From Flagellimonas hymeniacidonis (GTDB taxonomy: Bacteria > Bacteroidota > Bacteroidia > Flavobacteriales > Flavobacteriaceae): a DNA stretch of 64,000 bases. Below the pieces are notes generated by a model. It was given only the letters and a program-made list of their open reading frames with translations. It was not told where the DNA came from and ran no database searches. The stretch covers positions 496,001 to 560,000 of the forward strand of contig NZ_VRUR01000002.1 in assembly GCF_008040165.1 (NCBI RefSeq). The letters are read 5' to 3'. Positions 1 to 7,934 of the stretch are shown piece by piece (position 1 is the stretch's first letter; each line of letters begins with the position of its first letter). The position numbers were made by a program, and so were the translations under genes.

Positions 1-11
1 TTTGCCGAAAG

Positions 12-665
12 CTAATTTCTATTTTTTCGCTGCTTTTTTTCTTTATCGTAAGGAAACTTTCTGGAGGCAAGTTTCATCATCCTATCAATAAGTTCAGTGG
101 TATTCTTACCAGTTTTTTTGGTAATGGCTTTTTCGTATTTCCATAGGAGCTTACCAGAATCACCATCGCTAACTTTCACCCCGATTCTTCCGTAATTGGC
201 ATCCCCGCTAAAATAGTCCAGAAGGTTAAAATCGGTAGGCACGCCTTTGGAAAGGAGAATGTTAAGGTTTAGATTGCCACTTATAATGCCATCCACTTTT
301 AAAATTTTGCACAGCTGGGTAATGGTATAAATATCCAAATTGTCATAAGACACCCCATTTTGGGTTAGAATGGCATTGGTGTCCTCAATATTTTGGAATT
401 CAACATTGAATTTTTTCCTTTTTTTCCTTTTTGAAAAATAAGTTTCCAGAGCATTTTGTACGGCATATCCCTCTTTCCGCGCTAAGCTTTTTAGTTCCAT
501 TTGATCTACGCTGTGTTTTAGATCTAAGTTGGCGATAAAAGGAACTATTGCTAAAACCTGATGGTCTTCGCTAAGCTCATCAAATCTTCTATTTTCATAA
601 ATATTCTTTTGCGCTGTTCCCAGAGTAACAATTAGAAAGGCAATAAGGGATATTATTTTTTTCAT
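12..665 (-). CDS. secreted protein, possible CsgG/TolB-like fold
   Basis: A 217-residue protein starting with a clear signal peptide (basic MKK, hydrophobic core, probable cleavage after residue 18-19), so it is exported. The mature part opens with a strand motif around VLAIVPFIANLDLK. In the middle it has a segment resembling CsgG/TolB-N style proteins (LCKILKVDGIISGNLN), and it ends with a basic tail. This resemblance is my reading of the pattern, not a database hit. It lies just downstream of the TonB receptor gene (9 bases apart, same strand), so it is probably the last gene of that operon. The ATG at 665 is the only start compatible with the signal peptide. Function is unknown; a periplasmic or outer-membrane-associated role is inferred. 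Confidence 0.8.
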   Translation of the reverse strand: MKKIISLIAFLIVTLGTAQKNIYENRRFDELSEDHQVLAIVPFIANLDLKHSVDQMELKSLARKEGYAVQNALETYFSKRKKRKKFNVEFQNIEDTNAILTQNGVSYDNLDIYTITQLCKILKVDGIISGNLNLNILLSKGVPTDFNLLDYFSGDANYGRIGVKVSDGDSGKLLWKYEKAITKKTGKNTTELIDRMMKLASRKFPYDKEKKQRKNRN

Positions 666-674
666 TTATATGGG

Positions 675-3143
675 TTAAAATCGCATTCCAAATCTTAGGT
701 TTAGAATACGGCTTGTCAAAAAATTGGGTACTGCAAATTGTCGTTGCGTATCAACATCCCTTACCCATGTGTTCGTAATGGAATTTTGGTTATTGAACAT
801 ATTAAAAATTTCAAAACCAAAACTAAATTCTTTGAACGCATGTAACCAATGTCCTTTAGGGTACTGATTTTTACCGTCAGCAAAAATATAGGAAATTCCC
901 ATATCTGCCCTCCTATAATCTCTTAATCTATTCTGAAATTGATACGGATCTGCATTGTTGGGTGAACCTCCTGGAACCCCAGTGTTATAAACTAGGTTTA
1001 AATAGAGCTTTAAATTTGGAATCGTAGGCACATAATCTTGGAACAAAACAGCGAACTTTAAACGTTGGTCTGTTGGTCTGGAAATGTACCCCCTGTCATT
1101 AATGTTTTCTTCTGTTTGTAAATAACCCAAACTTACCCAAGACTCAACTCCAGGCACAAAAGTACCAGTGAGCCTAAAGTCGAACCCAAACGCATAAGCA
1201 ATGGCGTTATTTTGGGCGGCATATCTAACTCTTACATCCTCTACGGTATATGGATTTACATCCATCAAATCTTTGTAGTACGCTTCGCTGATCAATGTAA
1301 AAGGCCTATCCCAGAGATTAAAACTGTACTCACTTCCCAAAACATAATGGATGGACTTTTGCGCCTCTACACTTGGGTTTATAGTTCCTGTAACGTCTCG
1401 TAATTCCCTATAAAAAGGAGGTTGTTGATAGCTTCCTATTCCAAATCTGAAGAGCATATCGTTTTTCCAATCGGGTTTAATGGAAAATTGGCCTCTAGGA
1501 CTAAATAGAGTTTGGGAATTGGAATTAAAACCTTCACCGCTTAGAATCCAATGTTGCGCTCTAGCACCGATATTATAATAGATATCATGATTTCCTAGCT
1601 TGGTTTGATTGCTGTATTGAATAAAGCCAGAAAATCTATTTGTATTAACAAAATTGGTTGCTTGTGCGCTTTCAAAGGGAAGAATGTCCTCATCAAAAGG
1701 TACTTCGGGTTGATTGTTAATAATATTAGGTTGAAAGGGCCTGATGAAAAACCCAGCGGAATCAATAAACTCCGATTCCCTTAGTTGATCACGAATATCT
1801 TCATGGGTAAATTTCACTCCCCATTCTAAAGCTTCCCCATCTTTGTTATGCTTCCCTCTATGTGATATATTAAAGATTAGCGCGTCCAATTGATTTCTAG
1901 CTCGGTTAATCTGTGATCCTACACCTCTTGAGGTGGTAACCTCGCCCAGATTATCTCCGCCTAAATTAGTATCGATATCTGCCAATTCATAAGAGGCGAT
2001 GATATCTGAAAATTCTTCTTCCTGTGCATGATAGACAGAGGTTGTAAAGTTAATTTTGGTGTTCTCGTTTACAATATGTTCTGTTTTTATAGCCGCAAGT
2101 GCATTGTTATATTTAGAGTTTTCTCGTCCTTCATAAAAAACAAGCAAAGCCATAGGATCGTTAATGGTTCCAAAATTGGTTTGTCGGGTTAATGGCTCAT
2201 TTTCATAGTCGTTAATAGAGAAAGTACCCAAAAAATTAAGATGAAACTTCTTGGAAAACCGATAGGTAAGATAGGTTTGTGCATCCAAGAATTTTGGATT
2301 GAAATTGGTTTCCGTCTGAAGGCTATTCACAAACAGGCTATTGTTCCTGTATCGAACCCCGGTAATATTACTGAGCTTTTTGTTTTTGGATATGGTTTCC
2401 AAGGTTGCACCAGCTCCCAATAAGCTTCCCCCTAATTGCAAAGAAAAATCGGTTGGTGTTTTATAGGTAATGTCTAACACCGAAGACAATTTATCTCCAT
2501 ATTTGGCTTGGAACCCCCCTGATGAGAAGTCGAGCTTTGTAATCATATTGCTGTTCACAAAGCTTAATCCTTCCTGTTGTGCAGAGCGAATTAAAAATGG
2601 ACGGTATACCTCGATACCGTTTACGTAAACCAGATTTTCATCAAAATTTCCACCACGAACGTTGTATTGTGTGCTTAATTCATTGTTGAAGGAAACCCCA
2701 GGAAGTAATTTTAGAATATTTTCAACACCAGCATTTACACCTGGGATGGTCCTAACCACATCTGGTGAAACCGTTGTGATGCCTTCAATATTTTTATTCC
2801 CTGTGGCTGACACGTCTACCCCTGCAACCTGAATAATATCGGTTTTTAGTACAGGATTAAACTCAAATGTCTCGTTTGTAGTCAGAATTAAGTTTTCCAA
2901 AACCACATCTTCAAACCCTAAATGGGTAAAGGTTACCGTGCTTTTAGTCTCAGCTATTAATTGAAGAATGTAATATCCATCTGTATTTGTGGTAGTGCCA
3001 GAATCCCCACTTGTAATATTTACATTGGCAATAGGGGTGTTGTTTGCATCCAAAACCGTTCCTGCTATTGTAGCGGTCTGACTTTGCGCATTAAATGCCC
3101 AAAAAATAGCCAGTATTGCAAGAAAGAATTTTGAGTAATGCAC
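675..3143 (-). CDS. TonB-dependent receptor with CarboxypepD_reg-like domain
   Basis: An 822-residue outer-membrane receptor. Residues 1-21 are a signal peptide ending in NAQSQ. Residues about 24-110 form the carboxypeptidase-regulatory-like (beta-sandwich) domain common on Bacteroidota receptors. The plug domain spans about 118-225 (IPGVNAGVENILKLLPGV, then YNVRGGNFDENLVYVNGIEV). The rest is a beta-barrel ending in the aromatic C-terminus FGMRF. No SusD partner follows, so it is not a polysaccharide-utilisation pair; the substrate cannot be told from sequence. The start codon is GTG, overlapping the stop of the upstream M23 gene in the string TAGTG, which indicates translational coupling. 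No alternative ATG precedes the signal peptide. Confidence 0.92.
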   Translation of the reverse strand: MHYSKFFLAILAIFWAFNAQSQTATIAGTVLDANNTPIANVNITSGDSGTTTNTDGYYILQLIAETKSTVTFTHLGFEDVVLENLILTTNETFEFNPVLKTDIIQVAGVDVSATGNKNIEGITTVSPDVVRTIPGVNAGVENILKLLPGVSFNNELSTQYNVRGGNFDENLVYVNGIEVYRPFLIRSAQQEGLSFVNSNMITKLDFSSGGFQAKYGDKLSSVLDITYKTPTDFSLQLGGSLLGAGATLETISKNKKLSNITGVRYRNNSLFVNSLQTETNFNPKFLDAQTYLTYRFSKKFHLNFLGTFSINDYENEPLTRQTNFGTINDPMALLVFYEGRENSKYNNALAAIKTEHIVNENTKINFTTSVYHAQEEEFSDIIASYELADIDTNLGGDNLGEVTTSRGVGSQINRARNQLDALIFNISHRGKHNKDGEALEWGVKFTHEDIRDQLRESEFIDSAGFFIRPFQPNIINNQPEVPFDEDILPFESAQATNFVNTNRFSGFIQYSNQTKLGNHDIYYNIGARAQHWILSGEGFNSNSQTLFSPRGQFSIKPDWKNDMLFRFGIGSYQQPPFYRELRDVTGTINPSVEAQKSIHYVLGSEYSFNLWDRPFTLISEAYYKDLMDVNPYTVEDVRVRYAAQNNAIAYAFGFDFRLTGTFVPGVESWVSLGYLQTEENINDRGYISRPTDQRLKFAVLFQDYVPTIPNLKLYLNLVYNTGVPGGSPNNADPYQFQNRLRDYRRADMGISYIFADGKNQYPKGHWLHAFKEFSFGFEIFNMFNNQNSITNTWVRDVDTQRQFAVPNFLTSRILNLRFGMRF

Positions 3144-4834
3144 TATTTTCTAAAAAAGGTACTCTCAAAGGTACTGGAATTGCCAACATTGTCAGTAACA
3201 ACAACTTTAAGGTGGCACTCTGTTTTGTTTAAAATGGCATCATCGAAGTTATAGGTGATGGTCTGTGTTTTTGGTTCGTATTCCATGAGAATCCAATTCC
3301 CGTTCAAGGTGGCGGAATAGGAATTTATTCCACTAAGGTCATCACTTATTTTTAGGCTTAGATAGCTGTAATTGGTCAACCATTGCTTTTCTTTAAAATT
3401 TCGTGAGCTTATTTTTGGTGCAATGGTGTCCTTTGCCAGGGTATAAGTGCCGAGCGTTCGGGTGCGTGTGGTAAAAGAGTTATCCCGTTTATAGGTTTTT
3501 GTATGTCTAGGTTCGTTTTTGTCATCAAGACGGGCAATAAAAAGTTGTTTTCTGTCCGCTTGGGTATATTTTGAGACATCAAAACTAATGGTGAAGTTTC
3601 TATGTGCCGCCACTTGATTATTATGTATTGCTATGGTGTCTTCACCCTTTTTTAAATTGATATAGAAATCTTCATAAAAGGTATTGGCCGGAAAATACAC
3701 CTTGGCTGCACCCAAATCAAAATTATTAGGTTTGTCCGCAATGATGAAATCATCTGTTTTAGCATTATCACGTTTTACCCGGACGGTTTCTTTTTTTCCT
3801 TCAACAGGAATAAGAAGCTTAGTGGTATTCCCTTGGATATCCGAAATTAATAATTCCACGGTGTAAGATAACCCTTCTTTTACCGTGATTTTACCATTGT
3901 TATGAAGCGTACTGTATAGGCCTAAACGGTTGGAAGGTTCTTTGAAACATTTTTGGATACGCTGTTTAAATTTCCCAAAGTGGGCATAATCTATTAACGT
4001 ATTAATGTAGCGTGTTTCAGTAAATGAGAAGGTTTCAAAATCATATTCCGAATATGTTTTACCGTTAACTTTTTGCGTTACGGAATAAACACCATTTTTA
4101 TTGGCGGCCATATCTTGGCGGTCAAATCCATTAAAACCAAAACCTATAGTGCCAATGGCCGTTACTTTTTCAGCTAAAAATGTGCCGTCTGCCTGCTTGG
4201 TGAAGTTGAGCTGTATTTTTTTGGCACTTTGATTAACAAGGGCATCATCTGATAAAGGGTACCCGAAAAGACCTATTAATGAAGGATTCGTGGCATCTCT
4301 TACTTCGTAACCATATAGCAATGGATTTGTAGGTCTTTCCGTGACACTGCTCCGTATTTCAAAATGAAGATGTGGTCCTGATGACCCTCCAGTGTTCCCA
4401 GAATAGGCCATGGTTTCTCCCTTTAATACTTTTAATTCTCCGTAGTCTGGAAACACCTCAACTTCGTAAGACTGCTTTTTGTACTGTATCTTTTTTATGT
4501 ATGCCTCAATCTCAGGGCTAAATTTCTGAAGGTGGGCATAAACGGAAGTATATCCATTGGGATGGGCCACATAAAGTGCTTTACCATAACCCCATAGGGA
4601 TACCTTAATGCGGGTAACCGTGCCATCAGCTATGGCCAGTACCGGCAACCCTTGCCTTCGTTGTGTTTTTATGTCGATACCTGAGTGAAAATGGTTAGAT
4701 CTTAATTCTCCAAAAGTACCAGCTAAAATCAAAGGAATGTCCAAAGGGGACTGAAAGACGTCCTGCGGATATTTTTGTTGTGCACTAAGTGAAAGGAAAA
4801 GAAAAAAGAAAGCTCCAAAAAAGTGTGGGCGCAT
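3143..4834 (-). CDS. M23 family metallopeptidase (LytM-type)
   Basis: A 563-residue exported peptidase predicted to cut peptidoglycan cross-links or to regulate such cutting. Signal peptide is residues 1-18 (phenylalanine-rich core, SLSA). The M23 domain is near the N-terminus with all expected zinc and catalytic residues: H50-x3-D54 (HSGID), H101 in YAHLQ, and H155-x-H157 in GPHLHFE. Residues about 200-560 form extra beta-rich domains, including an Ig-like tail. The open frame extends 21 codons further upstream, but the ATG at 4834 gives a proper signal peptide and is preferred. Its stop overlaps the start of the TonB receptor gene, so the two are probably one transcript. It is divergent from the zapB/zapA operon. 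Confidence 0.9.
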   Translation of the reverse strand: MRPHFFGAFFFLFLSLSAQQKYPQDVFQSPLDIPLILAGTFGELRSNHFHSGIDIKTQRRQGLPVLAIADGTVTRIKVSLWGYGKALYVAHPNGYTSVYAHLQKFSPEIEAYIKKIQYKKQSYEVEVFPDYGELKVLKGETMAYSGNTGGSSGPHLHFEIRSSVTERPTNPLLYGYEVRDATNPSLIGLFGYPLSDDALVNQSAKKIQLNFTKQADGTFLAEKVTAIGTIGFGFNGFDRQDMAANKNGVYSVTQKVNGKTYSEYDFETFSFTETRYINTLIDYAHFGKFKQRIQKCFKEPSNRLGLYSTLHNNGKITVKEGLSYTVELLISDIQGNTTKLLIPVEGKKETVRVKRDNAKTDDFIIADKPNNFDLGAAKVYFPANTFYEDFYINLKKGEDTIAIHNNQVAAHRNFTISFDVSKYTQADRKQLFIARLDDKNEPRHTKTYKRDNSFTTRTRTLGTYTLAKDTIAPKISSRNFKEKQWLTNYSYLSLKISDDLSGINSYSATLNGNWILMEYEPKTQTITYNFDDAILNKTECHLKVVVTDNVGNSSTFESTFFRK

Positions 4835-4923
4835 ACTGTGGTTTATTATTACATACGAAAATAACCAATGTTTTGATTTTAAAAAGCCTAAAAACAATGC
4901 TTAAAGAATAAATACTAAAAGTA

Positions 4924-4954
4924 TTGCGAGGTTAGGCAAGGTTGGTTAACTTTG
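4924..4954 (+). promoter_or_regulatory. flavobacterial sigma-A promoter for zapB-like/zapA
   Basis: TTG at 4924-4926, a 20-base spacer, and TAACTTTG at 4947-4954. This matches the Bacteroidota housekeeping pattern TTTG-N17-23-TAnnTTTG. The expected transcript start near 4960 leaves a leader of about 20 bases to the ATG at 4979. Direct sequence match; not experimentally shown. Confidence 0.65.
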
Positions 4955-4978
4955 TGTAATACGCATTGCTGTTTGCAT

Positions 4979-5269
4979 ATGGGCGAACTATTTGAGATTG
5001 TTGATTCTTTAGAAAATAAGGTAAGCAAGTTGTTGCACAAGATGGAATTGTTGCATCAGGCCAATACCAAGTTAAAGGAAGAATTAAACCTTGCAAAGGA
5101 GGAAAACGAACTAAAACAGAGCGCCGTTACAGAATGGGAAGAAAAGTACAATTCCTTAAAAATGGCAAACACGATGCTGGGTAGTAATACAAGTAAAACC
5201 GAAGCTAAGCTCAAGATAAATACATTAATTCGCGAATTGGACGTTTGTATAGCCAAACTTGCGGATTAA
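4979..5269 (+). CDS. coiled-coil protein, ZapB-like
   Basis: A 96-residue protein that is almost wholly heptad-rich and charged: KVSKLLHKMELLHQANTKLK, then repeated E/K/L segments, and a short C-terminal helix. It has no signal peptide or membrane segment. It ends 12 bases before zapA, in the same operon behind its own promoter. The position beside zapA and the coiled-coil nature suggest a division-associated ZapB-type partner of ZapA. This is inference from context; sequence similarity to enterobacterial ZapB is not evident. The ATG at 4979 is preferred over an upstream in-frame TTG at 4952, which lies inside the promoter. Confidence 0.75.
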   Translation: MGELFEIVDSLENKVSKLLHKMELLHQANTKLKEELNLAKEENELKQSAVTEWEEKYNSLKMANTMLGSNTSKTEAKLKINTLIRELDVCIAKLAD

Positions 5270-5281
5270 TTTAAACAAAAT

Positions 5282-5575
5282 ATGGAGGAGAAGCTCAAAA
5301 TAAAGCTTTCCATTGCAGACAGGGTATATCCATTGACTATAGACCCAAAGCAGGAGGAAGGATTGCGGAAAGCAGCCAAAAGCATTGAGAATTTGGCAAA
5401 AAAATTTGAGCAAAACTACGCAGTACGGGACAAGCAAGATGTACTTGCCATGTGCGCACTGCAATTTGCCTCTAAAATTGAGCAAGGTGGAATAGACAGT
5501 TCGGAAAATACCAAAGCTGCATTTGAACGCCTTAGAGCATTGGATGATTTGGTACACTCCAAACTTGGAGAATAA
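5282..5575 (+). CDS. zapA: cell division protein ZapA
   Basis: A 97-residue protein of the ZapA family, which binds FtsZ and bundles its filaments at the division ring in the cytoplasm. Visible family features are the N-terminal beta-hairpin segment KIKLSIADRVYPLTIDPKQE and the long following helix with RKAAKSIENLAKKFEQ, then the C-terminal coiled coil. Length matches the family (about 95-110). It follows the ZapB-like gene by 12 bases and is followed by the 6S-like RNA and rny. The zapA-6S RNA neighbourhood is also known from proteobacteria. Confidence 0.88.
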   Translation: MEEKLKIKLSIADRVYPLTIDPKQEEGLRKAAKSIENLAKKFEQNYAVRDKQDVLAMCALQFASKIEQGGIDSSENTKAAFERLRALDDLVHSKLGE

Positions 5576-5620
5576 GTTCTTTTAAATAAATATTGTTACT
5601 GCCCACATTGGTAATTAATT

Positions 5621-5648
5621 TTTGACAAACTCAACACTATTATATTTG
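5621..5648 (+). promoter_or_regulatory. promoter of the 6S-like RNA
   Basis: TTTG at 5621-5624, a 16-base spacer, and a perfect TAnnTTTG element (TATATTTG) at 5641-5648. Predicted start of transcription is about 5653-5656. No open reading frame begins nearby; the next start codon is rny at 5789. The promoter therefore seems to serve the RNA, with possible read-through into rny. The spacer is at the short end of the usual range. Confidence 0.6.
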
Positions 5649-5652
5649 AAAA

Positions 5653-5769
5653 GGGTGAGTTTAAGTTGTAAAAGCAGGCCCTACCTGTATAGGGATCCTT
5701 GAGCAGCTTGTTAGCCCTAAACCTGTAATTTGGAGTTTGTACAAACTTCGGCTAATGTGGGCTTTTTTT
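5653..5769 (+). ncRNA. ssrS: 6S-like regulatory RNA (6S-Flavo type candidate)
   Basis: A non-coding transcript is predicted between its own promoter and a T-run at 5763-5769. The RNA can fold back on itself. 5663-5670 (AAGTTGTA) pairs with 5740-5748 (TACAAACTT) with one bulge, then CAGG 5675-5678 pairs with CCTG 5722-5725. An inner hairpin CCCTA/TAGGG (5679-5683 with 5690-5694) lies inside a large internal bubble. A closed stem with a central bubble is the hallmark of 6S RNA, which mimics an open promoter and binds RNA polymerase. Location directly after zapA supports this. I recognise the layout as similar to the 6S-Flavo family, but this needs a covariance search; the exact ends are uncertain. 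Confidence 0.62.
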
Positions 5770-5788
5770 ATAACCAAACATAATCAAC

Positions 5789-7360
5789 ATGGATAACACT
5801 ATAGTAATTGTTGTAGCTGCTGTTGTAGGGTTGGCGATAGGTTTTATAATCGCCAAGATGATGGAAAAAGGCAAGGCTACAAAGACCATTTCCAATGCAA
5901 AAAGAGAAGCTTCAGATATAATTAGACAAGCAAAGAAAGAAGGGGAAAACATAAAGAAGGATAAAATATTTCAGGCCAAGGAAAAGTTTTTAGAATTAAA
6001 AGCAGAGCATGAAAAAGTCATCATAAATAAGGATAAAAAAATTGCAGAGGCAGAAAAAAGGACCAGAGATAAAGAGTCTCAAATCAGTAATGAACTGGCC
6101 AAGAACAAAAAGATAAATGAGCAACTACAAGAACAAATAAAAGAAGTTGCCCACAAAGGGGAAATCCTTGATAAAAAGCAATCTGAAACGGAAAAACTGC
6201 ACAAAAGTCAAGTGCAACAGCTAGAGGTAATTTCTGGGCTTTCCGCTGAAGATGCCAAAAGTCAGTTGTTAGAATCGTTAAAAGAAACGGCAAAGACGGA
6301 TGCAATGGCCTATTTGCAGAGTACCTTGGAAGAAACCAAGCTAACTGCCCAGCAAGAAGCCAAGAAGATTGTAATCAACACTATTCAGCGTATAGGAACA
6401 GAGGAAGCAGTGGAAAACTGTGTATCTGTATTCAATTTAGAGTCTGATGATGTTAAAGGAAGAATCATTGGTCGTGAGGGGCGAAACATTCGCGCTCTGG
6501 AGTCTGCTACAGGCGTTGAGATTATTGTTGATGATACACCAGAAGCAATAATTCTCTCGTGCTTTGATTCTGTTAGGAGGGAAGTTGCTAGACTTTCCCT
6601 GCACCGTTTGGTCACCGATGGCCGAATTCATCCTGCCCGCATTGAAGAAATCGTCAAGAAAACAGAAAAGCAAATCAATGAGGAAATTGTTGAAATAGGG
6701 AAGCGTACCGTAATAGATCTTGGTATTCATGGCTTACATCCAGAATTAATTAAGGCAGTTGGCCGAATGAAATATCGCTCTTCCTATGGACAGAATCTAT
6801 TACAACACTCTAGAGAAGTAGCAAAACTGTGCGGTGTGATGGCTGCAGAACTAGGTCTCAACCCTAAAATTGCCAAGAGAGCCGGTTTGTTACACGATAT
6901 TGGAAAGGTTCCTAACACAGAGGTTGAGGTGGAGACTCCGCATGCCATTCTTGGGATGCAATGGGCTCAAAAACATGGCGAGAAGAAAGAAGTGTGCAAT
7001 GCTATTGGAGCTCACCATGATGAGATTGAAATGAATACCTTGATTTCACCAATCGTGCAAGTTTGCGATGCCATTAGTGGTGCTCGTCCAGGAGCCAGAA
7101 GACAGGTATTGGATTCTTACATTCAACGATTGAAAGATTTAGAGGATGTTGCTTTCGGATTCAGCGGAGTTCAAAAAGCGTATGCGATTCAAGCAGGTCG
7201 TGAGCTACGTGTGATTGTTGAGAGTGAAAAGGTAAGTGATGATAAGGCTGCTGAACTTTCCTTTGAGATTTCACAAAAAATACAAACTGATATGACCTAC
7301 CCAGGTCAAGTTAAGGTTACGGTAATACGAGAGACGCGTTCGGTCAACGTTGCAAAATAG
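5789..7360 (+). CDS. rny: ribonuclease Y
   Basis: A 523-residue endoribonuclease that starts mRNA decay at the inner membrane face; length is typical for the family. Order of domains: N-terminal membrane anchor (residues about 4-24), a long charged coiled coil (about 30-200), a KH RNA-binding domain around [15 protein letters not shown] (about 225-280), and an HD hydrolase domain with the metal motif LLHDIGK (about 365-371) and HSREVAK before it. The C-terminal region is intact. Transcription may come from the 6S promoter by read-through, since no other good promoter is seen in the 19 bases between the T-run and the ATG. Confidence 0.95.
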   Translation: MDNTIVIVVAAVVGLAIGFIIAKMMEKGKATKTISNAKREASDIIRQAKKEGENIKKDKIFQAKEKFLELKAEHEKVIINKDKKIAEAEKRTRDKESQISNELAKNKKINEQLQEQIKEVAHKGEILDKKQSETEKLHKSQVQQLEVISGLSAEDAKSQLLESLKETAKTDAMAYLQSTLEETKLTAQQEAKKIVINTIQRIGTEEAVENCVSVFNLESDDVKGRIIGREGRNIRALESATGVEIIVDDTPEAIILSCFDSVRREVARLSLHRLVTDGRIHPARIEEIVKKTEKQINEEIVEIGKRTVIDLGIHGLHPELIKAVGRMKYRSSYGQNLLQHSREVAKLCGVMAAELGLNPKIAKRAGLLHDIGKVPNTEVEVETPHAILGMQWAQKHGEKKEVCNAIGAHHDEIEMNTLISPIVQVCDAISGARPGARRQVLDSYIQRLKDLEDVAFGFSGVQKAYAIQAGRELRVIVESEKVSDDKAAELSFEISQKIQTDMTYPGQVKVTVIRETRSVNVAK

Positions 7361-7430
7361 ACACTGACAATTATCATATTTTTCTGCAAAGAATCAGGCT
7401 AACTTCATGCATAGATTAAAATCTATCAAG

Positions 7431-7850
7431 ATGAAGAAAAATGTGCCTGTTTCGAAAATAATGACCAAAGACTTGGTCACATTAACTACTATAGACGATT
7501 TAGTAACTGCTGAAGAGCTTTTCAAAAAGCATAAGATTAGGCATATCCCAGTAGTTGAAGGAACCTCCATTCTGGGAATATTAAGTTATACCGATTTATT
7601 GCGAATTAGTTTTGCCGATGCGGTGGATGAGCAAGAAGAAAGCGTAGATACTATGGTCTACAATATGTTTACCATTTCCCAAGTAATGGCTAGGGATGTT
7701 ATTAGCGTGTCCTCTAAAACCACAATAAAAGAAGTGGCAAAGTTTTTAGCCAAAAAAGAGTTTCATGCACTGCCTGTGGTAGATGATGGAAAATTGGTAG
7801 GAATTGTAACTACTACAGATTTAATCAACTACCTGTTGGATTTGTATTAA
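7431..7850 (+). CDS. CBS-domain-pair protein
   Basis: A 139-residue cytoplasmic protein made of two CBS domains. The first runs from VSKIMTKDLVTL to ILGILSYTDLLRI and the second from VMARDVISVS to LVGIVTTTDLINYLL. Such pairs bind adenine nucleotides and act as energy or ligand sensors; no effector domain is attached here. Start choice: an in-frame ATG also exists at 7407, but homologue-like proteins begin just before the VSKIM motif and a small inverted repeat (7411-7426) lies between the two, so 7431 is preferred. It lies downstream of rny on the same strand and is followed by a bidirectional terminator. Confidence 0.85.
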   Translation: MKKNVPVSKIMTKDLVTLTTIDDLVTAEELFKKHKIRHIPVVEGTSILGILSYTDLLRISFADAVDEQEESVDTMVYNMFTISQVMARDVISVSSKTTIKEVAKFLAKKEFHALPVVDDGKLVGIVTTTDLINYLLDLY

Positions 7851-7871
7851 GAATATCCAGAGTAATTATAG

Positions 7872-7918
7872 AAAAAAGCCCAATACATTAAAATTAACCT
7901 AATATATTGGGCTTTTTG
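7872..7918. terminator. bidirectional intrinsic terminator
   Basis: GCCCAATA at 7878-7885 pairs with TATTGGGC at 7905-7912; the stem can be extended to 12 pairs with one mismatch. An A-run precedes it (7872-7877) and a T-run follows (7913-7917). It sits between the convergent CBS gene and the DUF349 gene and can end transcription from both. Confidence 0.85.
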
Positions 7919-7934
7919 TTTAGTAGAATATGTT

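Noticed and set aside
675..3143. Possible polysaccharide-utilisation SusC gene
   Set aside because: No SusD lipoprotein is adjacent and no glycoside hydrolases surround it, so it is reported as a plain TonB receptor.
5225..5557. 110-codon frame antisense to zapA
   Set aside because: No domain and no start context; zapA on the plus strand is clear.
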